DNA from: Chitinophagaceae bacterium
GTDB taxonomy: Bacteria > Bacteroidota > Bacteroidia > Chitinophagales > Chitinophagaceae
Length of the DNA stretch: 23,129 bases
Assembly (NCBI GenBank): GCA_003136915.1
Contig: PLEB01000096.1
Location: 1 to 23,129, forward strand
Direction: 5' to 3'
Shown: in pieces, positions 15,601-22,659 of the stretch
How positions within the stretch are numbered: the first letter of the stretch is position 1
Layout: the number at the start of each line of letters is the position of its first letter
The notes under the pieces: model-generated
Databases searched by the model: none
Told to the model about the DNA's origin: nothing
The model's input: only the letters and a program-made list of their open reading frames with translations
Translations under genes and position numbers: made by a program

Positions 15601-17664
15601 GTTGGCTTTAATCAGTCACATTATTTCCAGCAATTGCAGTCTACGCCGAATGGTTTAACTCTTGGAACAGACAGAATCTGGCACTATGGCACCCACCAGG
15701 GAAATTTGTATATCAACCAGGCCATATACCCGACCAGCGGTACGGGTGATGCCGATTTTTCCGTTTCTGTGAATGGCAATGAGGAAATAGCAAGCGCCTG
15801 CGTAGGCCAATCCCTTATTTTTAATGTTTTTGACCAGGCAACTTTCCTGCCATGGAAAAATGTTGACGGTTCGGGAAATAATTTATTCCGGTTTGGAAGC
15901 GGAAGCGCTAACTGCAAACCAACTACCATTTACAATTTTGAATTCTCATACATGTCCGCTGCCAGCAGAAAGCTGATGATGAATTTTATGGACTCCGTTC
16001 CTGTAGGAGACTTTGTAGTAGTTAGAAGCATTGATTACGATAACAATAATTCATACGCATCTACCTGGGAGGCAGATACTGCCTTATATGGCCATAACAA
16101 TTCATTATATCATTCTCTTCTGGCCGCAGGATTTACCCTGATAGATTCGATTAACCAGCCCCGTTGCTGGGTACTGGTGTATAAAAAAGGAGGCGGCGGA
16201 TATATTCCCCAATTTAAATATTCTGCCGGTCTTTATGATAAGGTCATCCTTTCGACAAATGTGAATTTGCAAAATCTGACCGGCAATATATTATCTCCGG
16301 TATTTGGACCTGCCAAACAATGGAAGCAGGTTCATTGGAGAGGAAGCAGCCTTGAAATACCTTCAACGGACAGCGTGGGCGTTCAGGTTATCGGAGTCGA
16401 TACGTCGGGCAATCAAACCGCTCTCTATAATCTGAACTCGGGCACCCAGGATTTTGATATCTCCGCGGTCAATGTGCAACAATACCCTTATTTACAATTA
16501 AGGCTGACAGCAACGGATTCTATCCATGCGACCCCCTATCAATTAAAATACTGGAGAGTAAATTATACACCTGTTCCGGAAGGAGCCCTCGCGCCCAATA
16601 TTTTCTTTAGCGGTAAGGACTCTGTGGAACTCGGAGAAATAATCGACTTCGGAATTGCTTTTAAAAATATCAGTCTTCAGAAATTTGATAGCCTGAAAAT
16701 TTCACTCAGCATCATTGATAAGAATAATGTGACGCATATCATTCCTTTTCCAAAAGCAAAACCATTGATTAGCGGAGACACCATTAAAATTGTTTATCAG
16801 ATAGATACCAAAGCTTATCCGGGACTAAACACATTACATCTGGACGTGAATCCGGCCAATGACCAGCCTGAACAATTCCATTTTAATAATTTCCTGTACA
16901 AGAATTTCTATGTAAAAGTGGATCAGACAAATCCTTTGCTGGACGTGACGTTTGACAATGTCCACATCCTAAACGATGATATTGTTTCGGCAAAGCCACA
17001 TATCCTGATCAAACTAAAAGATGAAGCTAAATTTCTCCTGCTGAACGATACCTCCGTTATGAAGGTGAACCTGCGATATCCTGACGGCTCGCTGCACCCT
17101 TATTATTTCAACACAGACACGCTCAGGTTTACGCCTGCAACCAGCAGCGCCGACAACACCGCCAGTGTGGATTTCTTTCCTGTCTTTGGCAAGCAGATAG
17201 ATCCTCAGGGCGATGATTATACGCTAATTGTTACGGGCTCAGACAAAAGTGGTAATGCTTCCGGGACCATCCAATACCAGGTAACATTCAAGATCATTAC
17301 CAAGGCGATGATTTCGAATATGCTGAATTATCCGAATCCCTTTACAACTTCCACAGCTTTTGTTTTTACCATCACAGGCAGTGATGTGCCCCAGAACATC
17401 AAAATCCAGATCCTGACGATAACCGGCAAAGTAGTTCGGGAAATTACAAAAGAAGAACTTGGCCCCCTCCATGTGGGCCCCAATATCACTGAATTTAAGT
17501 GGGATGGAACGGATATGTTCCATCAGCGTCTCGCGAATGGCGTATATCTTTATCATGTGGTTACCAATCTCAATGGAAAGTCGCTCGATAAATACGACGC
17601 ACAGGGAGACAATACGGACCAATTTTTTACCAAGGGATATGGGAAAATGTACCTGATGAAATAA
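12601..17664 (+). CDS. porU2: Type IX secretion sortase PorU2-like C25 peptidase
   Basis: 1687 residues with a signal peptide (ending RLFSQ, about residue 19). An N-terminal beta-rich region (about 25-400) precedes a gingipain-type C25 cysteine-peptidase domain at about 400-790. The expected dyad is visible: His639 in LTYFGHSSAS and Cys669 in YVNGCYAGN, and the domain ends with MNIHGDPSLTLSD. After it come a CARDB-like domain (about 795-890), several beta domains, and a C-terminal FlgD/T9SS-CTD-like domain (NYPNPFTTSTAFVFTI, then FKWDGTD and LANGVYLYHV). PorU cleaves the C-terminal signal of T9SS cargo and joins the protein to lipopolysaccharide at the cell surface. Classical PorU is about 1150-1300 residues; the greater length and the PorV/PorQ-type neighbour fit the paralogue called PorU2. 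Sortase activity is inferred. Confidence 0.85.
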   Translation: MKKFFTLCLLLCAGRLFSQTYYNEWIDPSKTYYKFKVATDGVYRIPESVLAAAGLASADARDFQLFRNGAEVPVYTSVSSGLLGPADYIEFWGQMNDGKPDKPLYRNPIYQHTEKWSLESDSAVYFLTVNPGNTNFHYSNIANDTSSNTLPVEPYFMYTAGTYFHIQINPGFAAVLEQYIYSSSYDQGEFWSSDFSNPGNPVSDNQNNLFIFNGGPAANLKFGAAGCSDTLRHIQVKVDNTLVKDTILNSFSDLVSNITIPLSMLNTSTTNFQFLNNSQAVTYADRLVVSFYELNYPRLFDFGGLTNFCFELPARISGYFLKINDFNPGSSTPVLYDRTSGQRLVALSSGGILTFEIPGSSVARNFTLVSEDASNIRTVTTLTQKNFVSYSNAANQGNYLIVSNPVLYVGSTGNNPVLDYKTYRSSIAGGGYNVQIMDINELTDQFAYGIHIHPLAIKNFLNFARNTYAQKPQFALLIGRGMAYTEYRANQADPNIDKLELVPTFGFPASDVMLASPDGTGSVNTLPIGRIGAISGPELEGYLDKVIQYEQVQEMAPNTIAGRAWRKNVIHVTGGTDPFLQAVLCNYMLGYQQIISDTLFGANVYQFCSSTTDQDNQVSSTIFPQLFTGGIGLLTYFGHSSASTLGFNLDDPSVYNNAGKYPVFYVNGCYAGNYYTYDPGRLTTSKTLSENYVLIKNKGSVAFVASTHYGVVNYLNIMLNDMYTLLDHNDYGKSIGTIQADAGQEMLALLPTDFLARCNVEEMNIHGDPSLTLSDEKLADYDIEAQNVSITPTFISVSDISFNVTATFYNLGKAVSDSITVLFTRKYPDGSTVVLLRKRIPGIRFSDSVQIQVPIVATRDKGQNYITVTVNSDNDVPEVTLANNTITAPLFIYQDELTPIYPYNYAIINLPIQKVYASTANPLAPSGQYVMEMDTTEAFNSSMMVSKNITSIGGVFEFDPGISYHDSTVYYWRTSIVPAQNGTYHWNEFSFVYIDSLRSTVGFNQSHYFQQLQSTPNGLTLGTDRIWHYGTHQGNLYINQAIYPTSGTGDADFSVSVNGNEEIASACVGQSLIFNVFDQATFLPWKNVDGSGNNLFRFGSGSANCKPTTIYNFEFSYMSAASRKLMMNFMDSVPVGDFVVVRSIDYDNNNSYASTWEADTALYGHNNSLYHSLLAAGFTLIDSINQPRCWVLVYKKGGGGYIPQFKYSAGLYDKVILSTNVNLQNLTGNILSPVFGPAKQWKQVHWRGSSLEIPSTDSVGVQVIGVDTSGNQTALYNLNSGTQDFDISAVNVQQYPYLQLRLTATDSIHATPYQLKYWRVNYTPVPEGALAPNIFFSGKDSVELGEIIDFGIAFKNISLQKFDSLKISLSIIDKNNVTHIIPFPKAKPLISGDTIKIVYQIDTKAYPGLNTLHLDVNPANDQPEQFHFNNFLYKNFYVKVDQTNPLLDVTFDNVHILNDDIVSAKPHILIKLKDEAKFLLLNDTSVMKVNLRYPDGSLHPYYFNTDTLRFTPATSSADNTASVDFFPVFGKQIDPQGDDYTLIVTGSDKSGNASGTIQYQVTFKIITKAMISNMLNYPNPFTTSTAFVFTITGSDVPQNIKIQILTITGKVVREITKEELGPLHVGPNITEFKWDGTDMFHQRLANGVYLYHVVTNLNGKSLDKYDAQGDNTDQFFTKGYGKMYLMK

Positions 17665-17689
17665 TGCCTGAATATAATATAACGGTCAA

Positions 17690-17714
17690 AGCTGCCTTAA
17701 CCGGCGGCTTTTTT
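17690..17714 (+). terminator. Intrinsic terminator after porU2
   Basis: AGCTGCC (17690-17696), loop TTAACC, GGCGGCT (17703-17709) with one G-T pair, followed by a run of T residues. It lies 25 nt after the porU2 stop and 15 nt before the next ATG, so the downstream gene needs read-through or a start of its own. Confidence 0.75.
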
Positions 17715-17729
17715 ATTTAATTTCAAATC

Positions 17730-19292
17730 ATGAAGGAGACCGAAAAAGACACTGACCTGATCTACCACCGGCGTGTATCCAATAAAGCTATTCTTACAAA
17801 ACCCGGATGGTTTCCCCTGTTCCTGTTTACGGCAACTTCCTTTCTTCTATATCTTCCTGTATTAAACCGATATTTTGTTTCAGACGACTTTAAAGTGCTT
17901 AGAAGGGTTTGCTTTGACCACATTATTTTCATCAAAGGATTTTTCAGGCCGCTATCTGATCTGAGCATTTATATGAATTACCGCCTGGGCGGCTTGGAGC
18001 CTGAAGTGTTCAATTCTTTCAACATCCTGATTCATGGATTAAATGCATTTCTGTTGTACAGGGTTTGTTTCCGGTTTGGCAGATCATGGAACACTACACA
18101 TCAGATTTACTTTGCCGGCATAACAGGCTTCCTTTTTCTAACCTATCCTTTTCACAATGAGGCCGTGGTCTGGTTACTGGGCAGAGGTGCTTCCATGGCC
18201 TGCCTGTTTTCGCTACTAGGCCTGCTTTTCTTTTACGAAATCAAAAATCCCGCCTTCAGAAGGTGGGCAGTAGCCGGTTGCTATTTTATCAGCCTCGCAG
18301 CTTTTGAATCTACCATCATTTTCCCTCTTGTCTTGATTCCCCTGTTGATCAGGGAAAAGGAAAAATCAAAAAATATCATGCTGTGGTGCTTTTACCTGAT
18401 TCTGGGCCTATCCATCCATCTGATCCTCCGATTTATTATTTCAGGAACTTTATTTGGTTCATATGGGGAAGAATTTTTAGCATCTGGACTTCAGCGTTAT
18501 ATCTCCAATTTGGCTAAAGTTGCAGGAAGGCTTTTTTTACCACCTTCAGAGAACAGACTTCTCCTTTCCGCATTATTTATATTGTGCATCAGTATGATCA
18601 TTTATTTTTTATCAAAAAATTTTGGAAAGGTCCGGAATTTTATCTTCAGAAAAGATTTACTCCTGTTGTTATTGCTTCTGGCCATTTCGTGCGTAATCCC
18701 TGTCATTTCCGGAATCAGTACCCAAACCTCCGAGAGTGACCGAATGCTTTATTTCCCTTCCGTTTTTCTGTGCATGGCCGTAGGCTATATCCCCGTATTC
18801 CTGATCAAAAGCAAAAAACTTAAAATAATATTTGTCATTTTCATTCTCTGTTACAATGTCTTTTTTCTGGAAAGAAATAACCTAAACTGGAAAAAAGCTT
18901 CCTTAGTCAGTTTTTCCATCATAAACACGGTATTATCTGATTCCACAAACCCGAAAATTTTTTTTATTAATATCCCTAACGAGATTGAGGGGGCATATGT
19001 CTTTCGTTTAGGTTTTGGAGACGCATTATTAATGAATGGGAAAGACAGCACGAAAGCGGTACCCGTAAATTATCTGACCAGGATGGAGTCGGAAAAATTT
19101 GCCGGAAAGATCCTTCCTGTTCGTTCCGCCGCCCATCTATTTATCCCTCCGGATGTAGTGCTGATTCAGGATTCATCTCAAAGAACCTTTATTTATGCAA
19201 AGAATCAATTGAGGGCAGTAACCGGAATCAGTGATAAAATTTATTATTGGAATAGGGAAACCCTGGAATCTATTCCGGCTTTTGGGAAATAA
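17730..19292 (+). CDS. GT-C-like polytopic membrane glycosyltransferase
   Basis: 520 residues with about ten hydrophobic membrane segments. The first outer loop carries the acidic pair SDDF (Asp52, Asp53) after the first membrane helix, then FRPLSDLSIYMNYRLGGLEPEVFNSFNILIHGLNAFLLY, and later FHNEAVVWLLGRGASMACLFSLLGLLFF. This arrangement matches PMT/TMTC-type GT-C glycosyltransferases, which use lipid-linked sugars on the outer face of the inner membrane. The C-terminal 110 residues are soluble. The donor and acceptor cannot be told. It follows the porU2 terminator and overlaps the 3' end of the convergent riboflavin synthase gene by 23 bp. Alternative: an uncharacterised membrane protein without enzymatic activity. 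Confidence 0.65.
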   Translation: MKETEKDTDLIYHRRVSNKAILTKPGWFPLFLFTATSFLLYLPVLNRYFVSDDFKVLRRVCFDHIIFIKGFFRPLSDLSIYMNYRLGGLEPEVFNSFNILIHGLNAFLLYRVCFRFGRSWNTTHQIYFAGITGFLFLTYPFHNEAVVWLLGRGASMACLFSLLGLLFFYEIKNPAFRRWAVAGCYFISLAAFESTIIFPLVLIPLLIREKEKSKNIMLWCFYLILGLSIHLILRFIISGTLFGSYGEEFLASGLQRYISNLAKVAGRLFLPPSENRLLLSALFILCISMIIYFLSKNFGKVRNFIFRKDLLLLLLLLAISCVIPVISGISTQTSESDRMLYFPSVFLCMAVGYIPVFLIKSKKLKIIFVIFILCYNVFFLERNNLNWKKASLVSFSIINTVLSDSTNPKIFFINIPNEIEGAYVFRLGFGDALLMNGKDSTKAVPVNYLTRMESEKFAGKILPVRSAAHLFIPPDVVLIQDSSQRTFIYAKNQLRAVTGISDKIYYWNRETLESIPAFGK

Positions 19293-19899
19293 GCTCTTTC
19301 GGAATATTATTTTTTTGTAATAAAGTAATTCTTGCCACATATTTCCCGATCAAATCAAATTCAATATTCACCTTGGAACCCGGCTTGATAGTTCTCATAT
19401 TCGTATGTTCGAACGTATATGGGATAATGGCTACGCTGAAGCTGTTTTGCGTTACATGAAAGCAGGTCAGACTTATACCATTCACCGCAATGGATCCTTT
19501 CTCAATGATGAGATGGCTGAATGAATCGGGAAATTCAAACCCGTATTCCCAGCTTCCGTCCCGGTTTTCCTGCCTGGTGCAGTGTGCAATCGTATCTGTG
19601 TGTCCCTGAACAATATGGCCATCAAGGCGGCCATTCGGCTGAATACTGCGTTCCAGGTTGATCAGGTCACCGGGCTTCCATTCCCCGAGCCGGCTTTTCA
19701 AGAGGGTTTCCGCTATGGCGGTCACTTCATAAAAATCGCCGGCAACGGACTCTATTGTCAGGCAAACCCCGTCATGAGCAAGGCTCTGGTCTACTGACAG
19801 ACCGGAGGCCAAAGGGGAAGCCATGCGGAAGGTCTTATTGTTGCCCTTTTTTGAAATGGCTTTCAATTCGCCCTGGGCTTCAATGATGCCTGTAAACAT
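19270..19899 (-). CDS. ribE: Riboflavin synthase alpha subunit
   Basis: 209 residues; converts two 6,7-dimethyl-8-ribityllumazine molecules to riboflavin plus a pyrimidinedione in the cytoplasm, as a trimer. Two lumazine-binding repeats are evident: the first begins MFTGIIE and includes SLAHDGVCLTIESV; the second begins near residue 99 (VQGHTDTIAHC) and includes GSIAVNGISLTCFHV. It ends with VNIEFDLIGKYVAR. The length is normal for the family. It is divergent from rpsU and overlaps the GT-C gene tail by 23 bp, so the two messages have complementary 3' ends. The gene is called ribE in many species and ribC in E. coli. Confidence 0.95.
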   Translation of the reverse strand: MFTGIIEAQGELKAISKKGNNKTFRMASPLASGLSVDQSLAHDGVCLTIESVAGDFYEVTAIAETLLKSRLGEWKPGDLINLERSIQPNGRLDGHIVQGHTDTIAHCTRQENRDGSWEYGFEFPDSFSHLIIEKGSIAVNGISLTCFHVTQNSFSVAIIPYTFEHTNMRTIKPGSKVNIEFDLIGKYVARITLLQKNNIPKELISQKPE

Positions 19900-19953
19900 G
19901 CTGTAAAAATCGGATTTTCCATCCTTTTTACTACTTTATTTTGAAAAACTCCT

Positions 19954-19961
19954 TATCTTTG
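19954..19961 (+). promoter_or_regulatory. -7 box of the rpsU promoter
   Basis: TATCTTTG is a perfect TAnnTTTG, 35 nt before the rpsU ATG. No TTG at the expected -33 distance. Confidence 0.5.
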
Positions 19962-19996
19962 CAGGCCGTAATTCATTTTTAAACGAGGATAATATT

Positions 19997-20194
19997 ATGC
20001 TGATCATTGATTCGAAAGATTGCGAAAATATTGACAAGGCCCTGAAGAAGTACAAAAAGAAGTTTGAAAAGGCCAAAGTACTGATACAGTTGCGCAGCCG
20101 GCAGTCTTTTACCAAACCCTCCATCAAGAGAAGAGGTGAAGTGCTCAAGGCAGTGTATAAGCAACAGCTTGCCAGCGGAAAGTTTGAGCAATAA
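19997..20194 (+). CDS. rpsU: 30S ribosomal protein bS21
   Basis: A 65-residue, very basic protein of the small ribosomal subunit near the 3' end of 16S rRNA. The family pattern is MLIIDSKDCENIDKALKKYKKKFEKAKVLIQLRSRQSF with TKPSIKRRGEVLKAVYKQQ. In Bacteroidota bS21 is linked to hiding the anti-Shine-Dalgarno sequence, in keeping with the scarcity of SD sites in this window. It is followed by its own terminator, then xerC. Confidence 0.95.
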   Translation: MLIIDSKDCENIDKALKKYKKKFEKAKVLIQLRSRQSFTKPSIKRRGEVLKAVYKQQLASGKFEQ

Positions 20195-20217
20195 TGCGCT
20201 TAACCTGATTATATGCA

Positions 20218-20246
20218 GCCATCTCCCCATGAGATGGCATTTTTAT
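20218..20246 (+). terminator. Intrinsic terminator after rpsU
   Basis: GCCATCTC (20218-20225), loop CCCAT, GAGATGGC (20231-20238), eight perfect pairs, followed by ATTTTTATTT. Confidence 0.85.
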
Positions 20247-20276
20247 TTTATATTTGGCTGAATCAATAGCCTTTTT

Positions 20277-21164
20277 TTGACCTCGCCTATCCGCTCATTC
20301 ATTGATTTCCTGAAATTCGAAAAACGGTATTCCCAACATACCATCCGCGCCTATGCGGATGACCTTGAGCAGTTTTTCCGTTTTCTCGATTCTTCCTTCG
20401 GTGCTCAGGAGCTCAGCCAGATCTCTTCGCCGCTCATCAGGTCCTGGCTGGCCAGTTTAAAGGAAAATAAGATTACGTCCAAGTCGGTCAATAGAAAGAT
20501 TTCTTCCCTGAAGTCATTCTTTAAATACCTGGTCCGTACAGGGACCCTGGATAAAACTCCGATGAGCGGCGTTATCAGCCCCAAATCTGGCAAGAGGCTC
20601 CCCATATATGTAGAGGAAAAGGACATGAAACTGCTGATCAGCCATGTTGAATTTTCAGATGACTGGCAGGGGAAAACCGACCGTCTCCTGATCCTTATAT
20701 TTTATCATACCGGGGTGCGGCTGGCAGAACTGGTCGGCCTGAAAAACACACAGCTTGATCTGAACGCGGCCATGATGAAGGTGCTGGGAAAAGGAAATAA
20801 AGAAAGAATGATCCCACTGAGTGCGGTACTGGTAAATGAAATACGGGAATATATTGAGGGAAAAAACGAATCCGGCAGAAATAAGGCAGATACGCTGCTC
20901 GTGAATATCCATGGAAAGAAAATATACGCCAAATATGCCTATCTGGCTGTCAAAAAATATTTATCCCTGGTAACAACGATCAGCAAAAAAAGCCCTCATG
21001 TATTGAGGCATAGTTTTGCTACACACTTAATGAATCATGGGGCCGACCTGAATTCTGTGAAGGAATTGCTGGGACATTCCAGCCTTGCCGCCACTCAGCT
21101 TTATACGCATAACAGCATCGAAAAACTGCGGGAGGTGCATAAAAATACCCATCCCCGCGGATGA
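20277..21164 (+). CDS. xerC: Tyrosine recombinase XerC/XerD-like
   Basis: A 295-residue site-specific recombinase, expected to resolve chromosome dimers at dif with FtsK. An N-terminal SAM-like core-binding domain (about 1-85, FLKFEKRYSQHTIRAYADDLEQF) precedes the catalytic domain. The active-site set is complete: Arg148 (HTGVRLAEL), Lys in KGNKER, His241 and Arg244 (HVLRHSF), His267 (LGHSS) and nucleophile Tyr276 (LYTHNS). No ATG precedes the conserved region in frame and a TGA lies six codons upstream, so the TTG at 20277 is the only common start. It lies between rpsU and hpf, a housekeeping place, which argues against a mobile-element integrase. XerC versus XerD cannot be settled here. Confidence 0.9.
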   Translation: MTSPIRSFIDFLKFEKRYSQHTIRAYADDLEQFFRFLDSSFGAQELSQISSPLIRSWLASLKENKITSKSVNRKISSLKSFFKYLVRTGTLDKTPMSGVISPKSGKRLPIYVEEKDMKLLISHVEFSDDWQGKTDRLLILIFYHTGVRLAELVGLKNTQLDLNAAMMKVLGKGNKERMIPLSAVLVNEIREYIEGKNESGRNKADTLLVNIHGKKIYAKYAYLAVKKYLSLVTTISKKSPHVLRHSFATHLMNHGADLNSVKELLGHSSLAATQLYTHNSIEKLREVHKNTHPRG

Positions 21165-21309
21165 GATTTTTTTCAGATAGACGGTTTTAATTTATCGCCG
21201 GAATATTTGGAAAAACTAGGTTAAGGCCCTAATTTGAGGAAACCGCAGGCAGTTAAATTCCTTGCGGGAGTTCTTTTATTTATTGTTTCATTGTATAAAA
21301 AGAGAAGCT

Positions 21310-21609
21310 ATGAACGCAAACATTCAGACAGTGCACTTTGATGCGGACAACAAGCTGGTTGACTACATCAACAAAAAACTCATGCGGCTTGATACCTTCC
21401 AGGACAGAATAGTAAACATAGATGTGTTTCTGAAGCTTGACAACGTGGTCCACACCATCAAGGACAAGATCGCCGAAATTAAGGTGAATGTACCGAAGCA
21501 GGAGTTTTTCGTCAAGTGTTCCTCCAAATCCTTCGAAGAATCTTTTGACAAAGCAATGGATTCACTGATCAACATGATCAAACGAAAAAAAGAAAAACAA
21601 GCAGCATAA
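21310..21609 (+). CDS. hpf: Ribosome hibernation-promoting factor (HPF/RaiA, short form)
   Basis: A 99-residue protein of the sigma-54 modulation/S30EA family, which binds the 30S decoding site and silences ribosomes in slow growth. Visible: MNANIQTVHFDADNKLVDYINKKLMRLDTF and the beta strands IVNIDVFLKL and IAEIKVNVPKQEFFVKC, ending in a basic Lys/Arg tail. The ATG at 21310 is used; a longer in-frame reading from 21262 adds 16 hydrophobic residues foreign to the family. It lacks the long-form C-terminal dimerisation domain. It ends at a strong terminator. Confidence 0.93.
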   Translation: MNANIQTVHFDADNKLVDYINKKLMRLDTFQDRIVNIDVFLKLDNVVHTIKDKIAEIKVNVPKQEFFVKCSSKSFEESFDKAMDSLINMIKRKKEKQAA

Positions 21610-21616
21610 TATTCAG

Positions 21617-21640
21617 AAACCCCGTGTCGGGGTTTTTTTA
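21617..21640 (+). terminator. Intrinsic terminator after hpf
   Basis: AACCCCG (21618-21624), loop TGT, CGGGGTT (21628-21634), then further T residues; seven perfect pairs only 8 nt after the stop. Confidence 0.9.
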
Positions 21641-21707
21641 TTTCACGGGTTAAAGTATGACCGGATTGGCAGTTATTTTCTTTCCCATAAAAAACGGTCC
21701 AAAATTT

Positions 21708-21735
21708 TTGAATTTAACAAATTCGCTTACCTTTG
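21708..21735 (+). promoter_or_regulatory. Promoter of the tRNA-tuf operon
   Basis: TTG (21708-21710, within TTTTTG), a 17-nt spacer and a perfect TAnnTTTG box TACCTTTG (21728-21735). It lies 82 nt before the first tRNA and after the hpf terminator. This is the best-formed promoter in the window. Confidence 0.7.
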
Positions 21736-21817
21736 CCTTCCCAAAAAAATGGGTGGATAAATCCGTCTGTTTTAGTTCTTTGTGTCCAGCGATAAAAGAA
21801 TAAAAAAAGGAATCTTT

Positions 21818-21890
21818 GCCAGAGTAGCTCAGATGGTAGAGCAGCTGATTTGTAATCAGCTGGTCGGGGGTTCGATTCCCTTCTCTGGCT
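21818..21890 (+). tRNA. tRNA-Thr (anticodon UGU)
   Basis: 73 nt: acceptor GCCAGAG/CTCTGGC, anticodon stem GCTGA/TCAGC with loop TTTGTAA (anticodon TGT), T loop TTCGATT, no encoded CCA. First of the four tRNAs ahead of tuf. Confidence 0.95.
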
Positions 21891-21968
21891 CAACTGGCGA
21901 AAATGCTGATTTGGGGCAAATTCATTCAAGCGGCGTAGTTTCGCATTTTATTTCAGGGATTACCATCC

Positions 21969-22051
21969 GGGCAAGTAGTCAAGTGGCCAACGACAACAGA
22001 CTGTAAATCTGTTCTCTTCGGAGTTCGGTGGTTCGAATCCATCCTTGCCCA
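21969..22051 (+). tRNA. tRNA-Tyr (anticodon GUA)
   Basis: 83 nt with a long class II variable arm: acceptor GGGCAAG/CTTGCCC, anticodon stem ACAGA/TCTGT with loop CTGTAAA (anticodon GTA), T loop TTCGAAT, discriminator A. Confidence 0.95.
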
Positions 22052-22086
22052 CTATCCGTCGGAGGCGGATAATGCGGAAACTGGAT

Positions 22087-22205
22087 AATTTGAAAATGTG
22101 GGAATTTGAAAATGAAGGAGCACATATTAAAGTTCTTTGGGTTGAAAAAATGGATTTGACTTTGTGTGCATTTACACATTTTCAAATTTTCAAATTTTCA
22201 AATTT
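22087..22205. repeat. AATTTGAAAATG direct and inverted repeats in the tRNA-Tyr/Gly spacer
   Basis: AATTTGAAAATGTG (22087-22100) is the exact reverse complement of CACATTTTCAAATT (22175-22188). A second direct copy AATTTGAAAATG lies at 22103-22114. TTTTCAAA is repeated three times head to tail at 22179-22202. The RNA could fold into a 14-bp stem between the two tRNAs. Confidence 0.75.
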
Positions 22206-22212
22206 GTACTCT

Positions 22213-22285
22213 GCGGAAGTAGCTCAGTTGGTAGAGCGACAGCCTTCCAAGCTGTAGGTCGCGGGTTCGAACCTCGTCTTCCGCT
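22213..22285 (+). tRNA. tRNA-Gly (anticodon UCC)
   Basis: 73 nt: acceptor GCGGAAG/CTTCCGC, anticodon stem ACAGC/GCTGT with loop CTTCCAA (anticodon TCC), T loop TTCGAAC, no encoded CCA. Confidence 0.95.
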
Positions 22286-22289
22286 CTCA

Positions 22290-22406
22290 CCTGCCGAAAC
22301 TCTAGGGAAGGCAGATCTCACCCACCTTCGCCCAGGCTTCAGTGGGAGTGCCTGCTGAAGCCTTAGCAAAGCAGGGCTGGTCTGCCGAAGCTTTATCGTA
22401 GGCGGT
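22290..22406. repeat. Cluster of four REP-like palindromes between tRNA-Gly and tRNA-Thr
   Basis: Three copies read on the plus strand: 22291-22314 (CTGCCGAA ... GGCAG), 22351-22375 (CCTGCTGAAGCC ... GCAGG) and 22382-22405 (CTGCCGAAGC ... GGCGG). A fourth, 22321-22346, is in the reverse orientation (minus-strand reading CCCACTGAAGCC ... GGTGGG). Their shared form is CC-TGCC-GAAGC-CTTAGC-GAAGG-CGG, a GC-rich imperfect palindrome; all four copies have diverged. No gene lies in this spacer. Confidence 0.65.
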
Positions 22407-22482
22407 CACGGGCTTGCGGCGGACAGATTCTAGTGTTGCTTATCAACGGCCCCGGAGGCAGTCCGGAGTTCTGGCAAAACTT

Positions 22483-22554
<72 letters not shown>

Positions 22555-22659
22555 CATGGATACGAACATACCGTTGGGTTGAATGAGAGAAGAGCAATTA
22601 GCAGGTTTAGGGAAAATAGTATTGAATTCATTTAAAACACAATTAAAAACCAGATACCA

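Noticed and set aside
20277..21164. Integrase of a mobile element inserted near the tRNA cluster
   Set aside because: Its place between rpsU and hpf and its XerC-like size fit a housekeeping recombinase; no element borders or cargo are nearby.
21714..22358. Several 60-75 codon frames over the tRNA cluster
   Set aside because: They read through tRNA genes on either strand and contain the well-known spurious tRNA translations.
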